Shown here in pieces: positions 48,914 through 57,233 of a stretch of DNA of 64,000 nt. Position 1 is the first letter of the stretch; each line of letters begins with the position of its first letter. Origin of the DNA: Pseudoxanthomonas suwonensis (lineage in GTDB: Bacteria > Pseudomonadota > Gammaproteobacteria > Xanthomonadales > Xanthomonadaceae); assembly GCF_000972865.1 (NCBI RefSeq), contig NZ_CP011144.1, positions 2,108,001 to 2,172,000 of the forward strand. The letters are read 5' to 3'. The notes under the pieces were generated by a model. It was not told the origin of the DNA and did not search any database. It saw only the letters and a program-made list of their open reading frames with translations. Made by a program: the position numbers and the translations under genes.

Positions 48914-51325
48914 TTCCGATACGGTTTCGACCAGGGCAACCGCCTGCGCGAGGTAACGGGCGCGGAGCAGTATCGCTACGACGGCCATGGCCGCCGCGTG
49001 CTGGCGATCCGTGACGGCCGGAGCCTGTATTCGGTCTACGGGCAGGATGGCGTCCTGCGCTTCCAGCGAGACGAGCGCACTGGCAAGACGACCGACTACG
49101 TGCATCTGGCTGGCAGCCTGGTGGCGCAGGTGGAGAATGCGATCCCCTTGTCCACGCCGACGCTGACCGCGCCAAGCTCGAACACGACGGGCAACTACAC
49201 CGTCAGCTGGACGGCCGTGCCGGTGGCATCGAAATACCAGCTGCAGGAGCGGCTAAACAGCGGCAGTTGGACCACGATCCATGATGCGGGTGGAGTCGGC
49301 AAGGACCTGAGCGGCAAGGCGGCAGGGGTGTGGGGATACCAGGTCAGGGCCTGTAGCGAAACCACGTGCGGCAGTTGGAGCGCGGAAAAGGCGGTAACCG
49401 TGCAACTGCCGCCCACCGGCGTGCCGACCTTGACAGCCCCGGCTTCCAGCACGACCGGCAGCTATACCGTCAGTTGGACGACGGTGGCGGCGGCGACCAC
49501 CTATGAACTGCAGGAGAGTGTCAACGGCGGGGGCTACACCACGATCCAGAACAGCGCCAGCACCAGTCTCAACGCCACTGGACGCCAGAGCGGCAACTGG
49601 AGCTATCAGGTTCGGGCCTGCAATGCCGTCGGATGCGCGGCCTGGTCGGCGGCGAAGGTGACGCAGGTGACCCTGCCACCGTCGGCCGTGCCAGTGCTGA
49701 CGGCCCCGGCCAACAACTACACCGGCAGCTACACGGTCAGCTGGAACAGCGTCACTGCCGCCACCCGCTATGAACTCGAGGAGCGGTTGGGCGCCGGTGG
49801 TTGGACCCTTGTCCATGATGCGGCTGGAACCAGCAAGGCAGTCAGTGGAAAGACGGCCGGCAGCTGGGGCTACCGCGCGCGTGGATGCAACGTCAATGCC
49901 TGCGGCGACTGGAGTGCGATCGTGGCGGTGGTGGTGACCCTGCCGCCGGCCTCGGTGCCGGCATTGACCGTCCCGGCGACGGACAATACCGGTAGCTACA
50001 GTGTGAGCTGGACGTCGGTGGCGACCGCCACAAGCTACGAACTGCAGGAGCGCCTGAACGCGGGCAGCTGGAGCACGATCCAGAACACTTCCGCGACGAG
50101 CAAGGCAATCAGTGGCAAGACCACGGGAAGCTGGGGTTACCAGGTCCGGGCCTGCAACGCGGGGGGATGCTCCGCGTACTCGGCTGTCGGGACGGTGGCG
50201 GTCACCCTGCCGCCGCAGGCCGCGCCAACGTTGACGGTCCCGGCCATCGCGATCAACGGCAACTTCATCGTCAGCTGGACCAGCGTGGCCGCAGCTGCGA
50301 GCTACCAGTTGCAGGAACGCCAGGGGATGGGGAGTTGGAGCACGGTGCACGACGCGGCCGGGACCAGCACAGCGGTCAGCGGCAAGACCGCCGGAGCCTG
50401 GAGCTACCAGGTGCGGGCCTGCAATGGGGGCGGCTGTGCGGCCTGGTCGACGGTCCAGACGGTCAACGCGCTCTATGCGCCTGCCAGCGCACCGACACTG
50501 AGCGTGCCATCCAGCAACTACACCGGCAGCTACACCGTCAGTTGGACGAGCGTGGGCACGGCCGACCGGTACGAGCTGCAGGAGCAGCCGCCCACCGGCG
50601 GTTGGAACACGATCCACGACGCGGCCGGGACCAGCACGGCGGTCAGCGGCAAGACCGCCGGAGCCTGGAGCTACCGCGTGCAGGCATGCAACGCGGCTGG
50701 CTGCAGTGGCTGGTCGGGCACCAGCGCCACGGCTGTGACCTTGCCGCCGGCCTCGGCGCCTGCGCTGACCACCCCGGCCGCCAACGGTACCGGCAACTAC
50801 ACGGTCAGCTGGACGGCCGTGGCGGCTGCCACGCGCTATGAACTGGATCAGCGCAAGGATGGTGGCGCCTGGAGCAACATCCACAATGAGGCCGCGACGA
50901 GCAAGGCGCTGTCGGGACAGGCCACAGGGATCTACGACTATCGGGTCCGGGCTTGCAACGAGGGTGGATGCGGGGCGTACTCGGCGGTCGGCAGCACGCA
51001 AGTGATCCTGCCGCCGGCGGGGGCGCCGTCGCTGAACGCCACGATGCCGGACTTCTCGGGGGTGTTCACGCTGAGCTGGAGCACGGTGAGTGGAGCGACC
51101 AGCTACCGGTTGGAGGAGAACGTGGCCGGCTGGAACGTGATCCATGAGTCGGCGGGCACGAGCCTGATGGTGATGCGGTCGCCGGGCAGTTATCTGTACC
51201 GGGTGCAGGCGTGCAATGCGGGTGGTTGCGGGGGGCATTCGGCGACCCAGCTGGTGATGGTGCAGGCGGCATGTCCGGAGTGCCATCCGGATTCGGTCCC
51301 GGCGCCGCCGGAGGAGGAGCTATGA
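48914..51325 (+). pseudogene. 5'-truncated Rhs/fibronectin-III repeat gene
   Basis: The open frame begins immediately after the nuclease-like gene's stop codon with FRYGFDQGNRLREVTG and YRYDGHGRRV, typical Rhs/YD repeats. Their first part is missing and no start codon precedes them; GTG 48998 is the earliest. Eight fibronectin-III-like units of about 87 residues follow (49157-51275). Each has YTVSWTxV and an RACNxxGC pair of cysteines. It ends in an acidic tail (APPEEEL). Its stop codon overlaps the ATG of the next gene (ATGA), so what is left may still be translated with it. It resembles the extracellular shaft of a polymorphic toxin. Confidence 0.75.
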
Positions 51326-52272
51326 GCGGGCGCGGGATCGTCCAGTGGCTGTTGGTGTTGGCGCTGGGCTTGCCCTTATCGCCGGCGCATGGACAGCAGA
51401 CGGTGAAGTACGTGCACACGGACGCGCTGGGCAGCGTGGTGGCGATGACCAATGCGTCGGGCGCGGTGATCGAGACGACGCGGGAGTACGAGCCGTACGG
51501 ACAGCAGCTGGTGCCGGTGATCCAGGATGGGCCGGGATATACCGGGCACGTGCAGGACGCGGCTACCGGGCTGACGTACATGCAGCAGCGCTATTACGAT
51601 CCGGTACTCGGAATCTTCCTTAGCGTTGATCCGGTGACGGCTTACGAGAGCAAGGACTGGCGGCAGTTCAATCGCTATGCATACGCGTTCAACAATCCAT
51701 ACATGTTTACTGACCCGGATGGTATGAATCCTGTTCACAACTGGCTTGTACGCAACGGGTTCCTTCCGGATGGGCCGAATGCGCATACACCGATTCCAGG
51801 CGCAAGCCGTGGGGATGCGAAGGTTGTAGGCTTGGTCGTTGGCTCCGCGGTTGTAGGTGGCGCCGCAGGCGCCGCAGTGGCAGTGGGGGCCCCGGCGATG
51901 GTTATGGCTGCGGCGGAAAGTGCAAGCGTGCAGACTGGCCTTGCTGCTCAGCAAGTCGCTAACGCGACAACAGGTGCAATTGCAACAGCTAGTGAGGCAG
52001 CGACTAGCGTAGTCATAGGTGCAACCGTACGCACAATGGCGGCAGTTGAATCGGAAGTAAGCATGGTAGCGGGACATGCTGGCGCCAGCGCGGCTAAAGC
52101 TAATGCCTATGGTGCGCTCGCTGCTGCTTCGACTCCAGCTGCCATTGCAGAATTGTCCACTGGAGTCATCACCGGTGCCGCTGGCGTTCAAAGTCCTGCC
52201 AGCTCAGTTGCAAATCAAATTGGCAGTGCTATTGGATCGACAGCAAATGATAATCTTAATTTACACAAGTAA
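51322..52272 (+). CDS. secreted Rhs-tip protein, Ala-rich C-terminal toxin candidate
   Basis: A 316-residue protein with its own signal peptide (IVQWLLVLALGLPLSPAHGQ), then the last Rhs repeats (HTDALGSVVAMTN, YEPYGQQL, TGLTYMQQRYYDP) and the Rhs core end FLSVDPVT...NPYMFTDPDG. The variable end (about 150-316) is Ala/Val/Gly-rich and hydrophobic, without known catalytic residues, so a membrane-active toxin is possible. GGAGGAGG precedes ATG 51322, which overlaps the shaft gene's stop. A small membrane protein gene follows. The 5' 365 bases are almost identical to those of the cassette at 52791. Confidence 0.78.
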   Translation: MSGRGIVQWLLVLALGLPLSPAHGQQTVKYVHTDALGSVVAMTNASGAVIETTREYEPYGQQLVPVIQDGPGYTGHVQDAATGLTYMQQRYYDPVLGIFLSVDPVTAYESKDWRQFNRYAYAFNNPYMFTDPDGMNPVHNWLVRNGFLPDGPNAHTPIPGASRGDAKVVGLVVGSAVVGGAAGAAVAVGAPAMVMAAAESASVQTGLAAQQVANATTGAIATASEAATSVVIGATVRTMAAVESEVSMVAGHAGASAAKANAYGALAAASTPAAIAELSTGVITGAAGVQSPASSVANQIGSAIGSTANDNLNLHK

Positions 52273-52297
52273 TTGATGACGTTCACGGAGGGTGTAT

Positions 52298-52489
52298 ATG
52301 TGGTACATCGGGCTTGCTATGCTGTTGCTAATGCTTGGATCTTACTTGTTGTTTGGAAATAGCAGCTATTTTCCTCCTGGTGCAAAGATTCCATTCGATT
52401 TTGGTGAGTATAAAAATATTGTTGGTGCTGGCTTAATTTTCTTCGGCATTGTCCTACTGCGAATTGGGATAAAATCATTCAGAGATTGA
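52298..52489 (+). CDS. small two-helix membrane protein, probable immunity protein
   Basis: 63 residues, nearly all in two membrane helices (GLAMLLLMLGSYLLF; NIVGAGLIFFGIVLLRIG) with a polar loop between them. GGAGGG lies five bases before ATG 52298; a GTG at 52292 is in frame. The gene is AT-rich and stands 25 bases behind the Rhs tip, the usual place for a cognate immunity gene. A membrane-embedded immunity protein fits a membrane-targeting toxin. Confidence 0.65.
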   Translation: MWYIGLAMLLLMLGSYLLFGNSSYFPPGAKIPFDFGEYKNIVGAGLIFFGIVLLRIGIKSFRD

Positions 52490-52641
52490 ATAAGAAAGAG
52501 GTACATTCTCGGCATCATGGAAAATGAGCCTGACTCCATTTTCGATAGCTTGGAAGAGGGTGCTGCAAGAACCGCGCGATCGCTTAAAACTGACTGAGAA
52601 ATGGACGAAAAAAGGGATCGGCGAAAAAAAGGAACGTAAAA

Positions 52642-52689
52642 GGGGCCGGAGGAAATATATGATTCAAACGCTCTTTTTACTCTGGCGCC
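52642..52689. repeat. about 48-bp hairpin element at a cassette junction, copy A
   Basis: GGGGCCGGAGGAAA and TTTACTCTGGCGCC are imperfect inverted repeats. The inner part AAATATATGATTCA is shared with copy B at 54295-54340. It lies just before the duplicated Rhs segment that begins near 52704. Confidence 0.7.
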
Positions 52690-52790
52690 TGTTTCGGCAG
52701 TGGTTATTCGGTGATCCAGCTGGTGATGGTGCAGGCGGCCTGTCCGGAGTGCCAGCCGGATTCGGTCCCGGCGCCGCCGGAGGAGGAGCT

Positions 52791-53723
52791 GTGAGCGGGC
52801 GCGGGATCGTCCAGTGGCTGTTGGTGTTGGCGCTGGGCTTGCCCTTATCGCCGGCGCATGGACAGCAGACGGTGAAGTACGTGCACACGGACGCGCTGGG
52901 CAGCGTGGTGGCGATGACCAATGCGTCGGGCGCGGTGATCGAGACGACGCGGGAGTACGAGCCGTACGGACAGCAGCTGGTGCCGGTGATCCAGGATGGG
53001 CCGGGGTATACCGGGCATGTGCAGGATGCGGCTACCGGGCTGACATACATGCAGCAGCGCTACTACGATCCGGTGATCGGAAGGTTCCTGTCTACCGATC
53101 CGGTAACAGCGCTAAGCAAGCCGGCGCGGATGTTCAACCGCTATAGATACGCTGCAAACAATCCCTATAGATTCGTTGACCCAGACGGTCGGTATGAATG
53201 CACGGCAGGAAAGAGCAATTGTGCTCGTCTTGAGAGGGCGGTAAATGAGATCCATAGAGCCGCTGAGAGTGCGCCAAGCGGCTCTCGGGTTGCGCAGGTT
53301 AGCCAGTTTCTCGGGAAACCAGGGGAGAAAAACGGGGTTGTGATATCTGGCCAGCTTCAGAACGACAAGAATCTTGGCGAGGCCACCCCGACATTTGGTG
53401 GCGGTACACATATCGGATTGAATTTCGCTGCCTTGTCGGATACGGATCGCCTTAGTTCGGTGACGATGCATGAGGGTTCACATGGCGTCGATCAGGATGA
53501 TAGGAATGTGTCCGATCAGCTCTTGATAATGAGCAGGTCTGCGCTAAATGTGAGTGAGCTCAAGGCCAACGAGGCTTCGGCAAGGATGTTTGAAATACTC
53601 GGACGCGACGAGCCATTTGGACTTTATACTAAGGCTAATGGAATCAACTGGGACGCAATCAATGAGCAAGCAGATAGATCTGTTGAGCAGCTATGTCCGA
53701 CGGCTGATGCTTGTAACCCGTAA
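52791..53723 (+). CDS. secreted Rhs-tip protein with HExxH metallopeptidase-like toxin end
   Basis: A 310-residue protein made of the same signal peptide and Rhs core as the gene at 51322, but starting at GTG 52791 where the first copy has ATG. It then has RYYDPVIGRFLSTDPVT, NPYRFVDPDG and a different variable end. That end carries HEGSH (His227, Glu228, His231), a zinc-protease motif, in an otherwise unfamiliar domain. Low GC starts at the switch point, as expected for a swapped-in toxin tip. The DNA before the GTG is the duplicated 3' end of the shaft gene. A lipoprotein gene overlaps its 3' end. Confidence 0.78.
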   Translation: MSGRGIVQWLLVLALGLPLSPAHGQQTVKYVHTDALGSVVAMTNASGAVIETTREYEPYGQQLVPVIQDGPGYTGHVQDAATGLTYMQQRYYDPVIGRFLSTDPVTALSKPARMFNRYRYAANNPYRFVDPDGRYECTAGKSNCARLERAVNEIHRAAESAPSGSRVAQVSQFLGKPGEKNGVVISGQLQNDKNLGEATPTFGGGTHIGLNFAALSDTDRLSSVTMHEGSHGVDQDDRNVSDQLLIMSRSALNVSELKANEASARMFEILGRDEPFGLYTKANGINWDAINEQADRSVEQLCPTADACNP

Positions 53724-54165
53724 TTGTGCCGTGGTTGGGTTATATATTGCGTGTGTTCCCTTGGTCTCTTGTGCGTCTGGGGCGGAGCAGGATCGCTCTA
53801 CGCAAGCGATAAGTGTTGATGCAGAGGACATACTATCGGGTTCGGATAGCTATGATGGTGCTTTTGTCAGGATGGATTTATGCGTGAACGTAACTATTCA
53901 TGACATCACATTACTTCAGTGCGGAGAAAGAAGGCCGCAGATCAATTTTGAGGCTGGGCAAGGTAAGGCTTCTAGTAAAGCCTATTCGCGTCTTGTGAGG
54001 TACGCGCACAACAGTATGGGAAAGAGGCCTGAGGAACTTCCCGTTACTATCGAAGGCGTATATCAGCGGTCGTATGAGGGAAACGAAATCCGGCATACGA
54101 TCTTCCTGACGAAATTTTCCAATTCATCTGCAGTGGCTGGTCGGGCACCGTCACCACGACGGTGA
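53707..54165 (+). CDS. lipoprotein, probable immunity protein with altered C-terminus
   Basis: A 152-residue AT-rich protein; ATG 53707 gives a signal peptide with lipobox LVSCAS. A start at 53662 would add 15 residues before it. It overlaps the toxin gene end by 17 bases, typical of toxin-immunity pairs. The body (DAEDILSGSDSYDGAFVRMDLCV) is unknown to me. The last 12 codons, from 54128, lie in a duplicated piece of the fibronectin repeats read in another frame, so the original C-terminus has been replaced. Confidence 0.65.
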   Translation: MLVTRNCAVVGLYIACVPLVSCASGAEQDRSTQAISVDAEDILSGSDSYDGAFVRMDLCVNVTIHDITLLQCGERRPQINFEAGQGKASSKAYSRLVRYAHNSMGKRPEELPVTIEGVYQRSYEGNEIRHTIFLTKFSNSSAVAGRAPSPRR

Positions 54166-54280
54166 CCTTGCCGCCGGCCTCGGCGCCTGCGCTGACCACC
54201 CCGGCCGCCAACGGTACCGGCAACTACACGGTCAGCTGGACGGCCGTGGCGGCTGCCACGCGCTATGAACTGGATCAGCG
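54128..54280 (+). repeat. duplicated fibronectin-III fragment
   Basis: These 153 bases repeat 50701-50853 of the shaft gene with few changes. They begin CTGCAGTGGCTGGTCGGGC and end CTGGATCAGCG. Only part of one repeat is kept, ending at a hairpin element, so it is a scar of recombination in the array. Confidence 0.8.
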
Positions 54281-54294
54281 TAAAAGGCGTAAAA

Positions 54295-54340
54295 GGGGCC
54301 AGAGGAAATATATGATTCATGCGCTAATTTACTCTGGCAC
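54295..54340. repeat. about 46-bp hairpin element at a cassette junction, copy B
   Basis: GGGGCCAGAGGAAAT and ATTTACTCTGGCAC are inverted repeats with the shared centre ATATGATTCA. It interrupts the duplicated fibronectin fragment and precedes the degenerate third Rhs tip. Confidence 0.7.
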
Positions 54341-54388
54341 TTCTTTCGGCAGGGGCTATTCGGCGGTACCGGCGTCGGAGGAAGAACT

Positions 54389-54613
54389 ATCAGCGCGCGC
54401 AGGGTCGTCCAGTGGCTGTCGGTGGTGCTAGGCTTGCCCCTAACGCCAGCGCATGGGCAGCAGACGGTGAAGTACGTGCATACGGACGCGTTGGGCAGCG
54501 TGGTGGCGATGACCAACGCCTCGGGCGCGGTGATCGAGACGACGCGGGAGTACGAGCCGTACAGGCAGCAGCTGGTACCGGCGATCCGGGTGATCCGATC
54601 GCATTCGGCCTAG
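54389..54613 (+). pseudogene. degenerate third Rhs-tip copy, start codon lost
   Basis: The frame keeps the signal peptide remnant (LGLPLTPAHGQQ) and the HTDALGSVVAMTN and TTREYEPY repeats of the two intact tips. The start codon has become ATC (54389-54391), and the sequence breaks off after RQQLVPAI into unrelated DNA and a stop. It has no Rhs core end and no toxin. It is a dead cassette of the array. Confidence 0.82.
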
Positions 54614-54976
54614 ACGTTCTTGGTGTCCGCTGGTCAAGTTCCCGAGCAATCGGAGGAACTGCACGCCCTTACTCGAGGCGCTGTGGGCGAAACGTCCGAT
54701 TCGGACGTCCCAACGGATCGACTTCGATGAGCCTTCAGATCATGTCGCGACACCGTGAGAGATGCGGGCATCCAGTCTGTACGGTTCAGCACCCGGCAAC
54801 CGGTTCGTCTGCACTTCACGTCGTCGTTCCTGCGGTGGAGGTATCTAGTAGAAGGCGAGAGAAGGTTGGCACCGAAGGTCGCCGACAACGGACACAGAAA
54901 GCGGAGCGGTTTCCGCGCGGCACAAGCCCGCGACGAATCATCAGCAGGAACGGAATTGGATTCGAGGACGAGGTAC
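54614..54976. other. stretch without recognised genes
   Basis: About 360 bases after the third cassette. Frames on both strands are Ser/Arg-rich shadows. I see no domain, hairpin or further Rhs piece. Confidence 0.5.
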
Positions 54977-55225
54977 ATGCAACAGCTGCCGTTGGCCGTT
55001 ACGGATGCACGTTCGAACTTCGTGCAACAGCGCCCCGGTAAGGCAGATCGAAGGGACGGCAAGGAACAGGCCGGAGACGCGGAACGCAACCGGGACACGG
55101 ATGCGGAGGAAACCGTGTTGATGTGGTCTCGGGTGCTCGACATGGATCCGGACGATGTCCGGGTTGCAATCGGCCTCGTGGGCTCATCGCCCGCCGCGTT
55201 GTATGGGCATTTCAACCTGGAGTAG
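54977..55225 (+). CDS. possible DUF3606-like small protein
   Basis: 82 residues. The C-terminal half (EETVLMWSRVLDMDPDDVRVAIGLVGSSPAALYGHF) resembles the pattern of DUF3606 proteins: W, a helix, a DPDDLR-like turn, AV..VG and a last helix. The N-terminal part is charged and low-complexity. Start ATG 54977 is chosen as the nearest with a plausible length; the frame is open for another 74 codons. A weak call. Confidence 0.4.
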   Translation: MQQLPLAVTDARSNFVQQRPGKADRRDGKEQAGDAERNRDTDAEETVLMWSRVLDMDPDDVRVAIGLVGSSPAALYGHFNLE

Positions 55226-55264
55226 AAGATCCGCGCCCCGAGCATCCAGCGTGCCGGCGAGTTG

Positions 55265-55498
55265 ATGAAGCGCATCACCTTCCAGCTTCGTCCGCCCGCA
55301 TCGGCGACCAGGTCTCCCTGCGATCGCTGCCGCCGTCCCAGCTTTGGCGGCATGACCTGCCACGACTGCCTGGGCAAGGATCTGGCCGACCTGGTCCAGA
55401 ACCGCGGTGCCGTGCTGCGGTGGGAGCAGTCGCTCAGGGCGCTTGTCCAGGACGAGCGTACGGTTCTCATGTACGCGGCGCGTCGGAGTGTCGACTGA
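55265..55498 (+). CDS. possible small protein with two CxxC pairs
   Basis: 77 residues: a short leader, then PCDRCRR and MTCHDC, two CxxC pairs 11 residues apart that could hold one zinc ion. A helical tail (DLADLVQNRGAVLRWEQSL) follows. It lies on the plus strand 39 bases behind the DUF3606-like frame. I do not recognise it. The frame could be chance in GC-rich DNA. Confidence 0.4.
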   Translation: MKRITFQLRPPASATRSPCDRCRRPSFGGMTCHDCLGKDLADLVQNRGAVLRWEQSLRALVQDERTVLMYAARRSVD

Positions 55499-55669
55499 CG
55501 CAGGGCCGCTGGGATGATCGGAACCCTTTAGGGGTGACCTCTGTTGCACGCGTCCGCGAAGCGGGTAAGGTTGGCAGGCCAACGGCCGGCCCGCATGCGA
55601 CGCCATTCCGTCGCCGGGCCGGGTGGCTCATCGGATGCCTCCCAACCGCGAACAAGCAGGAGTGGAACC

Positions 55670-56008
55670 ATGAACCGCAATGCCAGCAGAGCTGTACTGG
55701 TTTCGATCGTTGTGGCCGCCTCCGCGATTTCAGGATGTGCGAGCACTCCCAGGGACGCCAGCACCTTCGGGCGGGGCGTCTCGGGGGAGGTGCAAAGCGT
55801 GGAATGGGGCACCATCCAGGCGGTGCGCGCCGTGGCGATCGAGAGCGGCCGCAGGCTCACCAGCGATACCAGTGCGGTCGAATTCACCGTCGGCCTGGAT
55901 TCGGGGCAGTCCATCGTGGTCGTGCAGCCGGGTTCGGTGGGCGACTACCGGGTCGGCGACCGCGTCCGCGTCACCAACGACGGTACGCAGACCCGCGTGG
56001 CCCGCTGA
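55670..56008 (+). CDS. small exported lipoprotein, SlyB-tail-like
   Basis: 112 residues with a signal peptide and lipobox (AISGCAS, Cys near 23). The mature part (GEVQSVEWGTIQAVRAVAIE ... VGDYRVGDRVRV) resembles the C-terminal beta domain of SlyB/Pcp-type outer-membrane lipoproteins but lacks their glycine-zipper segment. GGAG-like AGTGGA lies before ATG 55670. It marks the return to core-like GC. Confidence 0.75.
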   Translation: MNRNASRAVLVSIVVAASAISGCASTPRDASTFGRGVSGEVQSVEWGTIQAVRAVAIESGRRLTSDTSAVEFTVGLDSGQSIVVVQPGSVGDYRVGDRVRVTNDGTQTRVAR

Positions 56009-56111
56009 GGCATACCCCCGTGCTTGCAGTGCGGCTCCAGGCGCGTGGCCGGCTTCCGTAGCCGGCCACGCGCCTGTCCGTTCCCGTACCAGGCGATGCG
56101 GGCGCAGCCCG

Positions 56112-57233
56112 CTAGAACCACCAGCGCACGCCTGCGACCCAGCGTGTGTCGCGGTCCGCCTCTCCCGCCTGCCGCCGGTATTCCGCGGTGCCGCCATAGG
56201 CGCGTTCGTATGCGACGCCCAGGTAGGGCGCGAACCGGCGGGTGATCTCGTAGCGCAGGCGCAGGCCGGCTTCGGCCGTCGACAGCCCGGAGCCGGTGCC
56301 GCGTTGCGGGTCGTCACGGCCATGCAGCTCGACTTCCAGCAGCGGCTGCAGGATCAGGCGGCTGGTGAACAGCAGTTCGTACTCGATCTCCGCGTTGAAG
56401 GCGCTGTGACCGCCGGTCCCGAGGTAGGCGGTGGCCGACACCTCGAACTTGTACGGCGCCAGGCCTTGCAGGCCGACAGCGGCCCAGGTCCGCGAAGGGC
56501 CCGGCTGGAAGTCGTGGCGCACGCCGGCCAGCAGGTCCCACCATGGACCGGTGGCGCGGCCGTAGAGCACCTCCAGGTCGGCGGCGTGGGTGCGGCCATC
56601 CTCGCGCTCGCCTTCGCTGCGCAGCCACAGCCGTTGCACGTCGCCACCGATCCAGGCGCTGCCTTCCCAGGCCTGGCCGGTGCCCGGATCGGCATCCCAG
56701 GCTTCGAAACGGTTGATGCGGACCAGGCTGTGCACGCCGCCGCCATGTGCGTGGCCATGATGCAGCGGGCGGAACGCGGCGGCGCGGTCGGCCTCGGTGG
56801 GCACGGGGATCGGCTCGAGCGGCAGCCCGCCGGCGGCGGGCATCGCATGCCCGGCATGCGGGTCGGCGACCGTCGGCGGCACCGCCGAAGCATCCACGGT
56901 GCCGCCATGTCCGTCGTGGCCGTGGTGCCCGCCATGATCCCCGGACGTGTGGTGCCCGCGATGGCCGTCGTGCCCGGCATGCGGGTCCGTGGTTGGCGGC
57001 TGCACGCCCGCGGCTGGCGCGTGGCCGGCATGTGCGCCATGCCCTTCGTGCGCGTCACCGGATGCGGGATGGTGTGCCGTGTGCGCGTTGTCGTCGTCCG
57101 GCTGCACCGCATCATGGTTGGCGTGGTCGCCGTGCGTGTGGTGGCTCCCATGGCCGTGCGACTGTGCCGATGCCGCAGTCGCCGCGAAGGCCAGGGCGAA
57201 CGCCAGTGCGGTCGGGATCATCGGCCGGCTCAT
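56112..57233 (-). CDS. copB: copper resistance outer-membrane protein CopB
   Basis: A 373-residue exported protein. After the signal peptide (ATAASAQ) comes a very His-rich stretch (about 25-165: HGHGSHHTHGDHANHD, GHHGHDGHGG and so on) that would bind copper. The C-terminal 200 residues are a beta-barrel of the CopB/PcoB family, from HSLVRINRFEAWD to VAGVRWWF with the terminal Phe. It overlaps copA by four bases (ATGA) as its last partner in copLAB. Confidence 0.94.
   Translation of the reverse strand: MSRPMIPTALAFALAFAATAASAQSHGHGSHHTHGDHANHDAVQPDDDNAHTAHHPASGDAHEGHGAHAGHAPAAGVQPPTTDPHAGHDGHRGHHTSGDHGGHHGHDGHGGTVDASAVPPTVADPHAGHAMPAAGGLPLEPIPVPTEADRAAAFRPLHHGHAHGGGVHSLVRINRFEAWDADPGTGQAWEGSAWIGGDVQRLWLRSEGEREDGRTHAADLEVLYGRATGPWWDLLAGVRHDFQPGPSRTWAAVGLQGLAPYKFEVSATAYLGTGGHSAFNAEIEYELLFTSRLILQPLLEVELHGRDDPQRGTGSGLSTAEAGLRLRYEITRRFAPYLGVAYERAYGGTAEYRRQAGEADRDTRWVAGVRWWF

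Noticed and set aside
54634..55470. 278-codon minus-strand frame after the Rhs array
   Set aside because: It is Ser/Arg-rich without hydrophobic core or motif and looks like the shadow of the plus-strand frames.
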